DNA of 64,000 nucleotides from NCBI RefSeq assembly GCF_016238445.1, contig NZ_JABANU010000001.1, positions 123,324 through 187,323 of the forward strand, in the 5' to 3' direction. Below, in pieces: positions 7,764 through 16,365 of the stretch (position 1 is its first letter; the number at the start of each line of letters is the position of its first letter). Below the pieces are notes generated by a model. It worked only from the letters and a program-made list of their open reading frames with translations, did not search any database and was not told where the DNA came from. The DNA is from Staphylococcus canis (GTDB taxonomy: Bacteria > Bacillota > Bacilli > Staphylococcales > Staphylococcaceae). The position numbers and the translations under genes were made by a program.

Positions 7764-8315
7764 ATGCAACTTCAAGAAGCAATTGAGACAAGAAGAAGTA
7801 TCAAAAATTTTAAAAGAGATATGGTTATTGATGAAGCTGCTGTTAAGTCTGCAATTGAAACGGCGGCTGATGCACCAAATCATGGTATGCGAGAGCCTTG
7901 GCGTGTTGTATTTGTCCCTAAGGATAAATTAGGAGATATGAGTCGCGATATATCGAAGTATGCATTTCCTAGAGAAAAAGATAAGCAACAAAGTCATTAT
8001 GATGCGGTAACGAACTTAGGGGGATTTTTAGCAATCATTATGAAATGTGATGCGAGACAGCGAGAGGAAAATGAAAACTATCTTGCTGTAGGTGCATTTG
8101 CTCAAAATTTATTATTGTTATTGCATGATAGAGGTATAGGCTCTTGTTGGAAGACACCGCAATATATCTTTAATCCAAAAGTTCGTAAAGTATTTGGTGT
8201 TGAGCCTGATGAACGTTTAGTTGGATTTATCTATTTAACAGATATGGAAGACTATGATAAATGTAGAAAAATCAGACGTAAGAATAAAAATTTAATTACA
8301 GAGTACGATGAATAA
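7764..8315 (+). CDS. Nitroreductase family protein (YdjA-like)
   Basis: FMN-dependent NAD(P)H oxidoreductase of 183 aa; the physiological substrate is unknown. The N-terminal FMN-binding TRRSIKNFK motif (about 9-17), the DAPNHGMREPW segment (about 37-47) and the C-terminal half with VGAFAQNLLLLLHDRGIGSCWKTP match the small YdjA-like subgroup. RBS AAAAGGGG lies upstream of ATG 7764. It is preceded by its own promoter and a Fur-like box, so it is predicted to be induced by iron limitation, and it is closed by a shared bidirectional terminator. Confidence 0.87.
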   Translation: MQLQEAIETRRSIKNFKRDMVIDEAAVKSAIETAADAPNHGMREPWRVVFVPKDKLGDMSRDISKYAFPREKDKQQSHYDAVTNLGGFLAIIMKCDARQREENENYLAVGAFAQNLLLLLHDRGIGSCWKTPQYIFNPKVRKVFGVEPDERLVGFIYLTDMEDYDKCRKIRRKNKNLITEYDE

Positions 8316-8361
8316 TTAAAGCGCTATTGAGGTTTAATTTAAAATCTCAATAGCGCTTTAA
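8316..8361. terminator. Bidirectional terminator between convergent genes
   Basis: A perfect 16-bp stem (8316-8331 with 8346-8361) has a 14-nt loop and A/T-rich outer ends. It separates the convergent nitroreductase and thioredoxin-like genes. Confidence 0.85.
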
Positions 8362-8375
8362 TTTGAATTTTTATA

Positions 8376-8696
8376 TTAACCTAAGCTCTCAGCAAGATAA
8401 TCTTCAACTTGTTCTGGTGTTTTTGCATTTGCAGAGTGTAAGTGATGTAATTTTTGACCATCTTTAAAAATTAATAAGCTTGGGATTCCCATTACTTCTT
8501 GTTCCACAGCAATGTCTTCTAACTCATCGCGATTTACTGTGTACCATTCATATTGATTATATTTTTCAACGATTGGATCAATCCACATGTCCATAGCACG
8601 ACAATCTGGGCACCAACCTGCTTCAAATTTAACAATCACTGGTGAATCACTTTGAATTACTGATTTAAATTCATCTGTTGTAGTAATTTTATGCAT
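8376..8696 (-). CDS. Thioredoxin-like protein
   Basis: Small cytosolic thiol-disulfide protein of 106 aa with a thioredoxin fold. The active site is WCPDC (about residues 28-32) rather than the WCGPC of true thioredoxin, and the cis-proline segment is MGIPSLLIFKDGQ. No signal peptide is present. RBS GGAGG lies upstream of ATG 8696 on the minus strand. It is a monocistronic gene. The CPDC active site suggests a specialised redox partner rather than the main thioredoxin. Confidence 0.85.
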   Translation of the reverse strand: MHKITTTDEFKSVIQSDSPVIVKFEAGWCPDCRAMDMWIDPIVEKYNQYEWYTVNRDELEDIAVEQEVMGIPSLLIFKDGQKLHHLHSANAKTPEQVEDYLAESLG

Positions 8697-8938
8697 TTAT
8701 AAAACCTCCGAGTATATTTTCGTACAGTCATTATAACGAATCTTAAAAATAAAGTCATGCTATAGAACTGATGAAAATCACGATGATTGTTATTATTTTT
8801 AGGAGTAAAGACATTGTAAAAAGTGTCGCTATATTCTCAGAATGTAAAATTAAATTAATCAGTCGTATTAGAAAATTTATCAAACGGAAATCATTTTTAT
8901 CAGAATTAATAAATGATTAGCAATTTTATTTGAATATT

Positions 8939-8947
8939 TGGTATATT
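8939..8947 (+). promoter_or_regulatory. Extended -10 promoter of the ArsC/Spx-like gene
   Basis: TGG directly followed by TATATT (8942-8947) forms an extended -10 element about 30 bp upstream of the ATG. No strong -35 was seen. The rest of the 8697-8976 intergenic region is AT-rich without other recognisable structure. Confidence 0.45.
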
Positions 8948-8976
8948 GGTAGTAACAACTCAAAGGAGGATAGTTG

Positions 8977-9333
8977 ATGATTAAATTTTATCATTACCCA
9001 AATTGTACGACTTGTAAAAAAGCGGCTAAATTTTTATCAGACTATGGCGTAAGTTACGAACCAATCGACATCGTACAACATACCCCAACAAAAGAAGAAT
9101 TTCGTAAAATCATTGATGATTCTGGTATGGAGATTAAAAAGTTCTTCAATACTCATGGTGCTAAGTATCGTGAACTCAATCTCAAGGACAAATTAGCTGA
9201 TATGAATGATGAAGAAAAATTAGAATTATTAGCTTCAGATGGCATGTTAGTGAAGCGTCCACTTGCAGTTTTAGGCGAAACTGTTACAGTTGGTTTTAAG
9301 GAAGATGAATATAAAAAGACTTGGATTCAGTAA
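8977..9333 (+). CDS. ArsC/Spx-related glutaredoxin-fold protein
   Basis: Protein of 118 aa in the arsenate reductase (ArsC)/Spx/YffB superfamily. It has an N-terminal CTTC redox motif (HYPNCTTCKKAAKFL), the segment KKFFNTHGAKYRELNLKDK and the conserved RPLAVLG cis-proline region (about 95). The RPLAV segment is typical of the YffB/ArsC-like branch, so a reductase-like role is more likely than the transcriptional role of Spx. The start is ATG 8977, seven bases after AAAGGAGG; the preceding TTG at 8974 is too close. It is followed by gcvH. Confidence 0.8.
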   Translation: MIKFYHYPNCTTCKKAAKFLSDYGVSYEPIDIVQHTPTKEEFRKIIDDSGMEIKKFFNTHGAKYRELNLKDKLADMNDEEKLELLASDGMLVKRPLAVLGETVTVGFKEDEYKKTWIQ

Positions 9334-9399
9334 AATAGTTGATAGAATGAATGCATTATGTCATGATTAAGATGTAAATATAAATAGGAGGGGATTCAC

Positions 9400-9780
9400 G
9401 TGGCAGTGCCAAATGAACTTAAATATTCAAAAGAACATGAATGGGTAAAAGTAGAAGGGAACGTTGCTGTAATCGGTATTACTGATTTTGCGCAAAGCGA
9501 ATTAGGGGATATCGTATTCGTAGAGCTTCCTGAAGTAGACGACGAAGTTTCTGAAGGTGAAACTTTCGGTAGTGTAGAATCTGTAAAAACAGTTTCTGAA
9601 TTATATTCACCAGTATCAGGTAAAGTTGTTGAAGTTAATGAAAGCTTAGAAGACGAACCAGAAGCAGTTAATGAATCACCATACGAAAAAGCATGGATGG
9701 TTAAAGTTGAGCTTAGCGATGAAAGTGAACTTGACGCATTAATGGATGCAGCTGGTTACGAAGAAATGATCGGTGAATAA
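9400..9780 (+). CDS. gcvH: Glycine cleavage system H protein
   Basis: Lipoyl-carrier protein of 126 aa that shuttles the methylamine group of glycine between GcvP, GcvT and Lpd. In Bacillales it also acts as the entry point for lipoyl transfer to other complexes. The lipoylated Lys is in [16 protein letters not shown] (about residue 64), within the compact hybrid-motif fold beginning [16 protein letters not shown] 9400 is used with AGGAGGGG upstream. No other gcv genes are nearby. lipA, needed for its modification, is in the same window at 27.3 kb. Confidence 0.96.
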   Translation: MAVPNELKYSKEHEWVKVEGNVAVIGITDFAQSELGDIVFVELPEVDDEVSEGETFGSVESVKTVSELYSPVSGKVVEVNESLEDEPEAVNESPYEKAWMVKVELSDESELDALMDAAGYEEMIGE

Positions 9781-9790
9781 TACTTATTTG

Positions 9791-9827
9791 AACTCCTAGG
9801 TAACACGTTTATCTTGGAGTTTTTTTA
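9791..9827 (+). terminator. gcvH terminator
   Basis: AACTCC (9791-9796) pairs with GGAGTT (9816-9821), extended by two pairs past a T-T mismatch, and is followed by a run of T. Confidence 0.6.
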
Positions 9828-9881
9828 AATTTCATAATCTGGAGTTTTTTAATGCTCATTTTATTTAGAGGGTGAAAAACT

Positions 9882-10277
9882 ATGGCAATTTTAAATAAGG
9901 TTATTGTTGTAGAAGGGAAATCTGACAAAAAAAGAGTAAAAGAAGTATTGACAGAATCGGTTGAGATTATTTGTACTCACGGTACAATGAGTGTTGAGAA
10001 AATAGATAATATGTTAGATACATTGTACGGCAAACAAGTTTATATTTTAGTCGATGCCGATACTGAAGGCCGAAATATTCGAAAATGGTTTTCAAAATAT
10101 TTAAGCGAAAGAATTGATATTTTTATCGATTCAACTTACACTGAAGTCGCTCGTTGTCCACGTGATTATCTCTCTAATGTACTAGGACGCTACGGTTTTG
10201 AAGTTAAAAAAGATTTTTATGTTAAAGGAAAGTATGCCTATCATGAATGTTTCAAAGCAATTGAACAATATATATAA
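9882..10277 (+). CDS. Small Toprim-domain protein (RNase M5-like)
   Basis: Protein of 131 aa made up almost entirely of a Toprim fold. The metal-binding Glu is in VVEGKSDKKRV (about residue 11) and the DxD motif in ILVDADTEGRNIRKWF (about 59-61). This is the signature of the small nuclease/primase-like Toprim family that includes RNase M5, but the protein is shorter and its substrate is unknown. RBS GAGGGTG lies upstream of ATG 9882. The next gene, for a thioredoxin-fold protein, starts inside its 3' end, so the two are translationally linked. Confidence 0.8.
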   Translation: MAILNKVIVVEGKSDKKRVKEVLTESVEIICTHGTMSVEKIDNMLDTLYGKQVYILVDADTEGRNIRKWFSKYLSERIDIFIDSTYTEVARCPRDYLSNVLGRYGFEVKKDFYVKGKYAYHECFKAIEQYI

Positions 10278-10557
10278 ATATAATGATGAACCAATTCATT
10301 TAATATTTGGATATACACCTATGTGTGGGACATGTAAAATGTCTGAACGCATGTTGGATATTGCGAACGAAATGACACAATTACCGCTTGTTAAGGCAGA
10401 TTTGAATTTTCACCCAGAATTTAGCAAAGAAAAAGAAATACAGTCTGTTCCTGTTCTTTTAATTATGAAAAAGCATCAAGAGGTAGAGCGTGTCTATGCA
10501 TTTCGTTCAGTTACAAATATAGTAGAGATTTTAAAAAAATATGTTGACGAATCTTAA
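10243..10557 (+). CDS. Thioredoxin-fold protein with CGTC active site
   Basis: Protein of about 104 aa with a thioredoxin fold: FGYTPMCGTCKMSERML carries the CxxC motif and SVPVLLIMKKHQ the cis-proline. Function is unknown. Candidate starts are ATG 10234 and ATG 10243, both inside the 3' end of the Toprim gene. AAAGGAA at 10224-10230 is slightly too close to the first and slightly too far from the second; 10243 is used here. The overlap with the Toprim gene is 35 bp. The -35 of the met operon may lie in its last codons. Confidence 0.75.
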   Translation: MNVSKQLNNIYKYNDEPIHLIFGYTPMCGTCKMSERMLDIANEMTQLPLVKADLNFHPEFSKEKEIQSVPVLLIMKKHQEVERVYAFRSVTNIVEILKKYVDES

Positions 10558-10597
10558 GTAAGATGATAAGCTTAATATCAATTAAATAGTCAGAAAA

Positions 10598-10707
10598 CTC
10601 TTATCCGGAGAGGTGGAGGGATGTGCCCTATGAAGCCCGGCAACCGTCTATGCAAATAGAAATGGTGCCAATTCACATAAAGTATTTATTGCTTTTGAAG
10701 ATGAGAG
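10598..10707 (+). promoter_or_regulatory. SAM-I (S-box) riboswitch aptamer
   Basis: The S-box consensus is clear: CTTATC followed by the GAGAGGTGGAGGGA region, GCCCTATGAAGCCCGGCAACC and a downstream GGTGCCAATTC. The P1 helix closes between CTCTTATC (10598-10605) and GATGAGAG (10700-10707). SAM binding stabilises P1 and leaves the downstream terminator free to form, turning off the metNIQ transport operon. A possible promoter has -35 TTGACG at 10544-10549 and a weak -10 TAAGCT 17 bp downstream. Confidence 0.95.
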
Positions 10708-10760
10708 AAGCGATGTACTTACAAAGCTTTCTCTTTTATTTCAAAAGAGAAAGCTTTTTT
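10700..10760 (+). terminator. Riboswitch expression platform: terminator and antiterminator
   Basis: A 15-bp stem (10723-10737 with 10743-10757) ends in a T-run. The 5' arm of the stem (GCTTTCTCTTTT) is partly complementary to GATGAGAGAAGC (10700-10711), which also forms the 3' strand of aptamer P1. This gives the mutually exclusive terminator/antiterminator arrangement expected of an S-box. Confidence 0.9.
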
Positions 10761-10824
10761 AGTTCTATTTCATTATAGAACATTTACTGCAAACTGTGTC
10801 ATGAAATGAGGAGGAACAAACAAT

Positions 10825-11853
10825 ATGATTGAGTTAAAAAATATTGTTAAACGGTACGAATCCAAATCCAAAACTGTAACCGCCGTTGATCAAGTAGATT
10901 TAAATATTGATACGGGTACGATTTTTGGAATTATTGGTTTTTCAGGTGCCGGTAAAAGTACGTTAGTGAGATTGTTTAATTATCTAGAAACACCAACTTC
11001 TGGTGACGTTGTTATCGGAGGTGAACATATAGGAAAACTGAGCAAAGCTGAGTTACGTAAAAAGCGTCAAAAAGTCAGTATGATATTCCAACATTTTAAT
11101 CTATTATGGTCTCGTACTGTACTTGAAAACATTATATTCCCACTTGAAATTGCTGGTGTATCTAAAGCGGAATCCAAGGAAAGAGCGTTACATCTGATTG
11201 AGAGGGTCGGATTATCGGGGAGAGAACATGCCTATCCTTCTGAGCTTTCCGGTGGTCAAAAGCAAAGGGTGGGTATCGCAAGAGCTATTGCGAATGATCC
11301 AGAAGTGTTACTTTGTGATGAGGCAACGAGTGCTTTAGACCCTCAAACCACTGACGAAATATTAGATTTACTCTTAGAATTAAAAAAAGAGAAAAATTTA
11401 ACAATTATTATTATTACCCATGAAATGCATGTGATTCGTCGTGTTTGTGATGAGGTTGCAGTAATGGAAAATGGACGTGTCATCGAACAAGGTAGTGTAT
11501 CAGAAGTATTCCAAAATCCAAAGCATCAAGTAACCAAACGTTTCGTTCAAGAAGATTTAGAACCGCCACAAGATCAAGATGAAGCGATTAATGCGATTCC
11601 ATTAGAAGAAAACGATATAATAGCGAAGTTTATTTTTACAGGAGAAAATACCACGGAGCCTATTATTTCTTACATATCGCGTGAACATGGTATTTCAATT
11701 AACATTCTTGAAGGTAATATTAAAAATACAAAAACAGGTTCAGTGGGCTTTTTACTCGTTCATTTAGCTAATATCTCTCAACATGATTTGGAATCATTAC
11801 GTACAGACTTAAATGCTAAAAATATTCAAATAGAGGTGATCAATCATGGGTAA
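10825..11853 (+). CDS. metN: Methionine ABC transporter, ATP-binding protein
   Basis: ATPase subunit (342 aa) of the D/L-methionine importer, working at the inner face of the membrane. Walker A is GFSGAGKST (about 38-46), the Q-loop FQHFNLLWS, the signature LSGGQKQR, Walker B VLLCDEAT and the switch His is in ITHEMH. The C-terminal about 95 residues form the NIL domain that senses methionine and inhibits transport. RBS GAGGAGG precedes ATG 10825. It is the first gene of an S-box-controlled operon and overlaps metI by 8 bp. Confidence 0.96.
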   Translation: MIELKNIVKRYESKSKTVTAVDQVDLNIDTGTIFGIIGFSGAGKSTLVRLFNYLETPTSGDVVIGGEHIGKLSKAELRKKRQKVSMIFQHFNLLWSRTVLENIIFPLEIAGVSKAESKERALHLIERVGLSGREHAYPSELSGGQKQRVGIARAIANDPEVLLCDEATSALDPQTTDEILDLLLELKKEKNLTIIIITHEMHVIRRVCDEVAVMENGRVIEQGSVSEVFQNPKHQVTKRFVQEDLEPPQDQDEAINAIPLEENDIIAKFIFTGENTTEPIISYISREHGISINILEGNIKNTKTGSVGFLLVHLANISQHDLESLRTDLNAKNIQIEVINHG

Positions 11854-12541
11854 AAGTTTCAGCGAGATATTACAAGAAATGATTACAATGCCCAATGTAC
11901 GTTGGCCGGATGTCTGGGTTGCAACTTACGAAACCCTTTATATGACATTAGTATCTACGGCGTTTTCATTCGTACTTGGATTGATTCTCGGAGTGATATT
12001 ATTTTTAACTTCCAAAAGTAAATCGAAAGTTGGACGCGTTTTTTACAGTATTGTATCGTTCTTTGTTAACTTATTCCGAGCAATACCATTTATTATTTTA
12101 ATTTTATTACTTATTCCATTCACAAGTTTGATTCTCGGCACAATTAGTGGCCCGACTGGTGCATTACCAGCGCTTATAGTTAGTGCTTCACCATTCTACG
12201 GTCGACTTGTTGAAATTGCATTAAAAGAAATTGATAAAGGGGTTATCGAAGCGGCGCGTTCAATGGGGGCAACAACTTGGACTATTATTTTAAAAGTGTT
12301 AATTCCTGAATCTATGCCTGCACTAATTTCAGGTATTACTGTCACAGCAATTGCCTTAGTAGGATCTACTGCAGTAGCGGGTGTTATCGGTGCTGGAGGA
12401 TTAGGAAACCTCGCTTATTTAACAGGATTTACACGAAACCAAAATGATGTCATTTTAATTTCAACCATTTTTATACTTATTATTGTTTTTATCATCCAGT
12501 ACTTAGGTGATTGGATTACAAATAAAATTGATAAAAGATAA
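11846..12541 (+). CDS. metI: Methionine ABC transporter permease
   Basis: Membrane permease of 231 aa with about five transmembrane helices (for example [19 protein letters not shown] near residue 35 and the C-terminal [15 protein letters not shown]). The cytoplasmic EAA loop that docks on MetN is [22 protein letters not shown] (about 135-156, listed here as consecutive parts [10 protein letters not shown] and [12 protein letters not shown]). It overlaps metN by 8 bp and is followed 27 bp later by metQ. In staphylococcal annotation it is also called metP. Confidence 0.95.
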   Translation: MGKSFSEILQEMITMPNVRWPDVWVATYETLYMTLVSTAFSFVLGLILGVILFLTSKSKSKVGRVFYSIVSFFVNLFRAIPFIILILLLIPFTSLILGTISGPTGALPALIVSASPFYGRLVEIALKEIDKGVIEAARSMGATTWTIILKVLIPESMPALISGITVTAIALVGSTAVAGVIGAGGLGNLAYLTGFTRNQNDVILISTIFILIIVFIIQYLGDWITNKIDKR

Positions 12542-12568
12542 TGTTTAATATCAAAGGAGGCTTATCAA

Positions 12569-13411
12569 ATGAAAAAAGTTTTATCGTTAGTACTTGTTTT
12601 AGTTTTAAGTGTTGCGCTCGCAGCATGTGGAAACAACGATTCATCAAGTGGTGATAAAGATAACAAAGACAGCAAAGATAAGAAAATCGTTGTCGGTGCA
12701 TCACCAGCACCACACGCTGAAATTTTAGAACAAGCTAAACCACTGTTGAAAAAAGAAGGCTATGATTTACAAATCAAAACAATTAATGATTATACAACAC
12801 CAAACAAATTGTTAGATGCTGGAGAATTAGACGCTAACTTTTTCCAACATACACCATATTTAGAAACTGAAAAGAAAGAAAAAGGATATAAAATTGAATC
12901 TGCCGGTAACGTTCATTTAGAACCGATGGCGGTATACTCTCAAAAATATAAAAGCTTAAAAGAACTTCCTAAAAATGCAGAAATCTTTGTATCAAATAAT
13001 CCAGCAGAACAAGGACGTTTCTTAAAATTCTTTGTAGATGAAGGACTTATTAAAATTAAAAAAGGTGTGAAAATTCAAGACGCTACTTTTGATGATATTG
13101 TAGAAAATAAAAAGAATATTAAATTCAATGACAATCAAGCTGCGGAATTTTTACCTAAAACATACCAAAATAATGAAGGCGATGCTGTGATTATTAACTC
13201 TAACTTCGCAATTGAGCAAAAGTTAAATCCTCAAAAAGATTCAATTGCTGTAGAAAAAGCCACAGATAATCCATACGCTAACTTAATTGCTGTTCAAGAA
13301 GGTCATAAAAATGATGAAAAAATTCAAGCGCTTATGAAAGTACTTCATTCTGATGATATTAAAGATTTCATTAAAAAGAAATATGACGGTGCAGTAGAAC
13401 CAGCAAAATAA
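12569..13411 (+). CDS. metQ: Methionine-binding lipoprotein MetQ, first copy
   Basis: Substrate-binding lipoprotein of 280 aa anchored to the outer face of the membrane. A type II signal peptide ends with the lipobox LAAC, giving Cys20 as the lipidated residue, followed by a Ser/Asp/Lys-rich linker and the NlpA/MetQ domain starting KIVVGASPAPHAEIL. Conserved ligand-site segments include DYTTPNKLLDAGELDANFFQH and SNNPAEQGRFL. RBS AAAGGAGG lies upstream. It is the third gene of the S-box operon; a hairpin separates it from the second metQ. Confidence 0.95.
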   Translation: MKKVLSLVLVLVLSVALAACGNNDSSSGDKDNKDSKDKKIVVGASPAPHAEILEQAKPLLKKEGYDLQIKTINDYTTPNKLLDAGELDANFFQHTPYLETEKKEKGYKIESAGNVHLEPMAVYSQKYKSLKELPKNAEIFVSNNPAEQGRFLKFFVDEGLIKIKKGVKIQDATFDDIVENKKNIKFNDNQAAEFLPKTYQNNEGDAVIINSNFAIEQKLNPQKDSIAVEKATDNPYANLIAVQEGHKNDEKIQALMKVLHSDDIKDFIKKKYDGAVEPAK

Positions 13412-13425
13412 AATGAACTAAAAAT

Positions 13426-13467
13426 AAAGAGATGCTAAAAAAAGTTCACCACTTAAGCATCTCTTTT
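13426..13467 (+). terminator. Hairpin between the two metQ genes
   Basis: An 11-bp stem (13426-13436 with 13456-13466) has a 19-nt loop and a short T-run. The weak T-tract suggests partial termination, so that metQ2 is expressed at a lower level from the same transcript. Confidence 0.65.
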
Positions 13468-13489
13468 ACATATCGGAAGGAGCTAAAAC

Positions 13490-14311
13490 ATGAAAAAATT
13501 ACTTAAAGTAACAACTATTCTTACCGCAATTGTGCTTTTATTAGCAGCATGTGGTCAAAATAAATCAGGAGAAAAAGACGATAAAAAAATTGTTGTGGCA
13601 GCGACACCAACGCCACATGGTCAAGTTGTTAAAAAAGCAGCAGAACAATTGAAAGATAAAGGTTATAAAGTTGAAGTGCGTGAAGTAAATGATTACAAAA
13701 TTCCTAACAAATTGTTAGATGAAGGTGACGTTGATGCAAATATGTTCCAACACGTTCCATATTTAAATGCTGAGAAAAAGTCACACGGCTATAAAATTGA
13801 AGAAGTTGGTAAAGTATTAACAACACCAATGGGCGTTTATAGTAAGAAGCATAAAAGTTTAAAAGATTTACCTAAAGGCGCTAAAATATTTATTTCAAAT
13901 AATCCTGCAGAAGAAGGTCGTTTCTTGTCATTCTTCGTTAAAGAAGGTTTAATTAAAATAAAAGATGGCGTTAAAATTGAAGATGCTAAGTTAGATGATA
14001 TCGTAGAAAATAAGAAAGATTTAAAATTTGACAATCAACAAGGTGCAGAATTCTTACCTAAAACATATAATAATAATGAAGGCGATGCGGTTATTATGAA
14101 CTCAAACTATGCAATCGATAATGGATTAAAACCATTAGAAGATTCAATTGCAGTAGAAGATGAGTCGTCTCCATTTGCGAATGTCCTTGCAGTTCAAGAA
14201 GGACATAAAGACGATCAAAAATTTAAAGACTTATTAGCAGCTCTTCAATCTGATGAAACAAGACAATATATTGAAGATGAATTTGATGGCGCAGTTTTAC
14301 CAGCGAAATAA
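13490..14311 (+). CDS. Second MetQ/NlpA-family lipoprotein
   Basis: Lipoprotein of 273 aa with a type II signal peptide (lipobox LAAC, Cys21) and a full NlpA/MetQ domain. It is clearly paralogous to the upstream MetQ: blocks such as SNNPAE-GRFL, EFLPKTY-NNEGDAVI and AVQEGHK are shared. Ligand-region positions differ (NDYKIPNKLLDEGDVDANMFQH versus NDYTTPNKLLDAG...; ATPTPHGQVV versus ASPAPHAEIL). It may bind the same or a related ligand (D-methionine, methionine derivatives or a dipeptide). It has its own RBS GGAAGGAG and no partner ATPase, so it probably uses MetNI. Confidence 0.9.
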   Translation: MKKLLKVTTILTAIVLLLAACGQNKSGEKDDKKIVVAATPTPHGQVVKKAAEQLKDKGYKVEVREVNDYKIPNKLLDEGDVDANMFQHVPYLNAEKKSHGYKIEEVGKVLTTPMGVYSKKHKSLKDLPKGAKIFISNNPAEEGRFLSFFVKEGLIKIKDGVKIEDAKLDDIVENKKDLKFDNQQGAEFLPKTYNNNEGDAVIMNSNYAIDNGLKPLEDSIAVEDESSPFANVLAVQEGHKDDQKFKDLLAALQSDETRQYIEDEFDGAVLPAK

Positions 14312-14322
14312 TTATACTCTAT

Positions 14323-14357
14323 ACACAACCTTACAAGTTATACTTGTGAGGTTGTGT
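14323..14357 (+). terminator. Terminator of the met operon
   Basis: A perfect 15-bp stem (14323-14337 with 14343-14357), a 5-nt loop and a T-rich tail follow metQ2. Confidence 0.8.
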
Positions 14358-14373
14358 TTGATTATAGATAGAA

Positions 14374-14410
14374 AAAAGTGCGCAAGTCCTATGGGGTTTT
14401 GCGCACTTTT
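14374..14410 (-). terminator. popT terminator
   Basis: A 12-bp stem (14374-14385 with 14399-14410) reads into a T-run on the minus strand (A-run at 14372-14377), five bases beyond the stop of the DUF368 gene. Confidence 0.8.
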
Positions 14411-14415
14411 AATAG

Positions 14416-15270
14416 CTAAGCTTCGTCTTCAGTATATTTACCAAGAATATAGCTCGCTGAGAATCCGAGAATTAATGTAATAATAGAAATGACCCAAGTC
14501 AATCCGTTTGTAGGTAATCCTGGAAAGACTGAAAATAAAGAACCAATGACTAACCCTAAAATAGCAGCATATGTTAAATAGGTATAATGTTCGATTAAAT
14601 AAGTAATCAGTTTACTTGCTCCTAAAAATCCAACAAGCACACCTAAACCTACTGCAATAATCACAGGTAACGCTATGAAATTAAATCTTACAATTTCTGC
14701 AATTGCATATGTTACAGTGCTATAAACACCAAATAATAGTAATACGAAAGATCCAGAAATGCCTGGCAATAACATAGCACTTGATGCACAAATTCCGGCA
14801 ATGAAGTACTTAATCAACATCTGGAAGGAAATATCAATATGAGACGGCTGACCATGCGTTGAATCTGGTGATAAAAAAGCCAATGTTGCTAAGATGAGTA
14901 TAGCAATGAACATGACGCCCCAATGTTGTATTTTATATGTTTTCTTATATTCAGATATTCTTAGTAAAAATGGAATAATTCCAATGATTAAACCTGTAAA
15001 AAAGAACATTGTTGGTATGAGGTGTGATGCTAATAAATAATTAATTAAGCTACTTAAAATGCCAAGAGCAAGCCCCATGCCAATCAGAATAGGCAGTAAA
15101 AATAAAATGCTTTTTTTAAAGTTTTTTGAAAATACACCACTTACAGCTTCAATAAAGTCATCATATATTCCTAATAATAAGGCAATAGTACCTCCACTTA
15201 CACCTGGAATGAGGTCGCTTGTTCCCATTGCAAAACCTTTCGGAATATTCGATATTTTAAAGTGAGACAT
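14416..15270 (-). CDS. popT: Undecaprenyl-phosphate translocase PopT (DUF368)
   Basis: Polytopic membrane protein of 284 aa with about eight hydrophobic segments. The DUF368 hallmarks are the N-terminal MGTSDLIPGVSGGTIALLLGIYD and the related internal repeat CASSAMLLPGISGSFVLLLFGVY, forming an inverted two-fold architecture. DUF368 members are established as undecaprenyl-phosphate flippases that recycle the lipid carrier for peptidoglycan and teichoic acid synthesis. The start is ATG 15270 with GAAAGGA upstream; the in-frame TTG at 15288 would overlap that RBS. It is a single gene, convergent with the met operon. Confidence 0.88.
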   Translation of the reverse strand: MSHFKISNIPKGFAMGTSDLIPGVSGGTIALLLGIYDDFIEAVSGVFSKNFKKSILFLLPILIGMGLALGILSSLINYLLASHLIPTMFFFTGLIIGIIPFLLRISEYKKTYKIQHWGVMFIAILILATLAFLSPDSTHGQPSHIDISFQMLIKYFIAGICASSAMLLPGISGSFVLLLFGVYSTVTYAIAEIVRFNFIALPVIIAVGLGVLVGFLGASKLITYLIEHYTYLTYAAILGLVIGSLFSVFPGLPTNGLTWVISIITLILGFSASYILGKYTEDEA

Positions 15271-15474
15271 AAATTTGATTCCTTTCAATATGTAATATCA
15301 ATTTATATTAACATCATACCATGCTCTTAGAAGAAAATTAATTGTTAAGGTATTCATCCAATGAGAACGGTATAAGTGCTATTATCAATAACTCTATACA
15401 GATTAGCACTTTTGAAACGTTAATCATAACATTGTGAGTAATCTATCATAGTTTATAAATACTGTAATTTCGGT

Positions 15475-15480
15475 TATAAT
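15475..15480 (+). promoter_or_regulatory. Upstream promoter of the suf operon
   Basis: The -10 TATAAT (15475-15480) has TTTATA (15452-15457) 17 bp upstream. A second candidate promoter, TTGACG (15509-15514), 17 bp, TAAACT (15532-15537), is closer to sufC and overlaps a PerR-like sequence at 15520-15534. Confidence 0.5.
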
Positions 15481-15519
15481 AACGTTTAGGAGAAAAAACC
15501 AAACCTCTTTGACGTTACA

Positions 15520-15534
15520 TTAAAATTATTATAA
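15520..15534. promoter_or_regulatory. PerR/Fur-like sequence upstream of sufC
   Basis: TTAAAATTATTATAA differs from the PerR box TTATAATNATTATAA at one specified position and lies in the spacer and -10 of the proximal promoter candidate. The region is AT-rich, so chance similarity is possible. Confidence 0.3.
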
Positions 15535-15575
15535 ACTAAAGTATGGAATCTAACATAAATTTGGAGGGAATATTA

Positions 15576-16340
15576 ATGCCATCAACATTAGAAATTAAAG
15601 ACTTACATGTGTCTATTGAAGATAAAGAGATTTTAAAAGGTGTTAACTTAACAATTAATACTGGAGAAATCCATGCCATTATGGGGCCTAATGGTACAGG
15701 AAAATCTACGTTATCATCTGCTATTATGGGACACCCAGCATTTGAAGTAACTCAAGGTGAAGTATTATTAGATGGAGTTAACGTTCTAGAGTTAGACGTC
15801 GATGAACGTGCAAAAGCTGGTTTATTCTTAGCGATGCAATATCCATCAGAAATCAGTGGTGTAACAAATGCGGACTTTATGCGTTCTGCAATTAATGCTC
15901 AACGTGAAGAAGGTCAAGAAATCAACTTAATGCAATTCATTAAAAAGTTAGATAAACAAATGGACTTTTTAGAAATGGATACCAACATGGCACAACGCTA
16001 TCTTAACGAAGGTTTCTCTGGTGGGGAGAAAAAACGTAATGAGATTTTACAATTAATGATGCTTGAACCTAAATTTGCGATTTTAGACGAAATTGACTCA
16101 GGTCTTGATATTGACGCTTTAAAAGTAGTATCAAAAGGTATTAATGAAATGCGCGGCGATGAATTTGGTTCACTTATCATTACGCACTATCAACGTTTAT
16201 TAAACTACATCACACCAGATCATGTACACGTAATGTATAACGGTATCATTGTTAAATCAGGTGGTGCAGAATTAGCAAAACGTCTTGAAGAGGAAGGCTA
16301 TGAGTGGGTTAAAGAAGAATACGAAGCGACTCAAGCGTAA
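15576..16340 (+). CDS. sufC: Fe-S cluster assembly ATPase SufC
   Basis: ABC-type ATPase of 254 aa that binds SufB and SufD in the cytosolic scaffold complex for iron-sulfur cluster assembly. Walker A is GPNGTGKST (about 37-45), the signature GFSGGEKKR, Walker [13 protein letters not shown] and the switch His is in ITHYQR. The start is ATG 15576, after TTGGAGGG; a frame-compatible ATG 33 bp upstream lacks an RBS. It is the first gene of sufC-sufD-sufS-sufU-sufB, the only Fe-S assembly operon typical of staphylococci. Confidence 0.97.
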   Translation: MPSTLEIKDLHVSIEDKEILKGVNLTINTGEIHAIMGPNGTGKSTLSSAIMGHPAFEVTQGEVLLDGVNVLELDVDERAKAGLFLAMQYPSEISGVTNADFMRSAINAQREEGQEINLMQFIKKLDKQMDFLEMDTNMAQRYLNEGFSGGEKKRNEILQLMMLEPKFAILDEIDSGLDIDALKVVSKGINEMRGDEFGSLIITHYQRLLNYITPDHVHVMYNGIIVKSGGAELAKRLEEEGYEWVKEEYEATQA

Positions 16341-16365
16341 TTATCATCAATAGGAGGAAATAAAT

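Noticed and set aside
14253..14480. 75-residue plus-strand reading frame across the metQ2 end and terminators
   Set aside because: It overlaps metQ2 in another frame, two hairpins and the popT 3' end, and has no RBS.
15271..15288. TTG start giving a longer PopT
   Set aside because: The extension contains the AAAGGA ribosome-binding site of ATG 15270.
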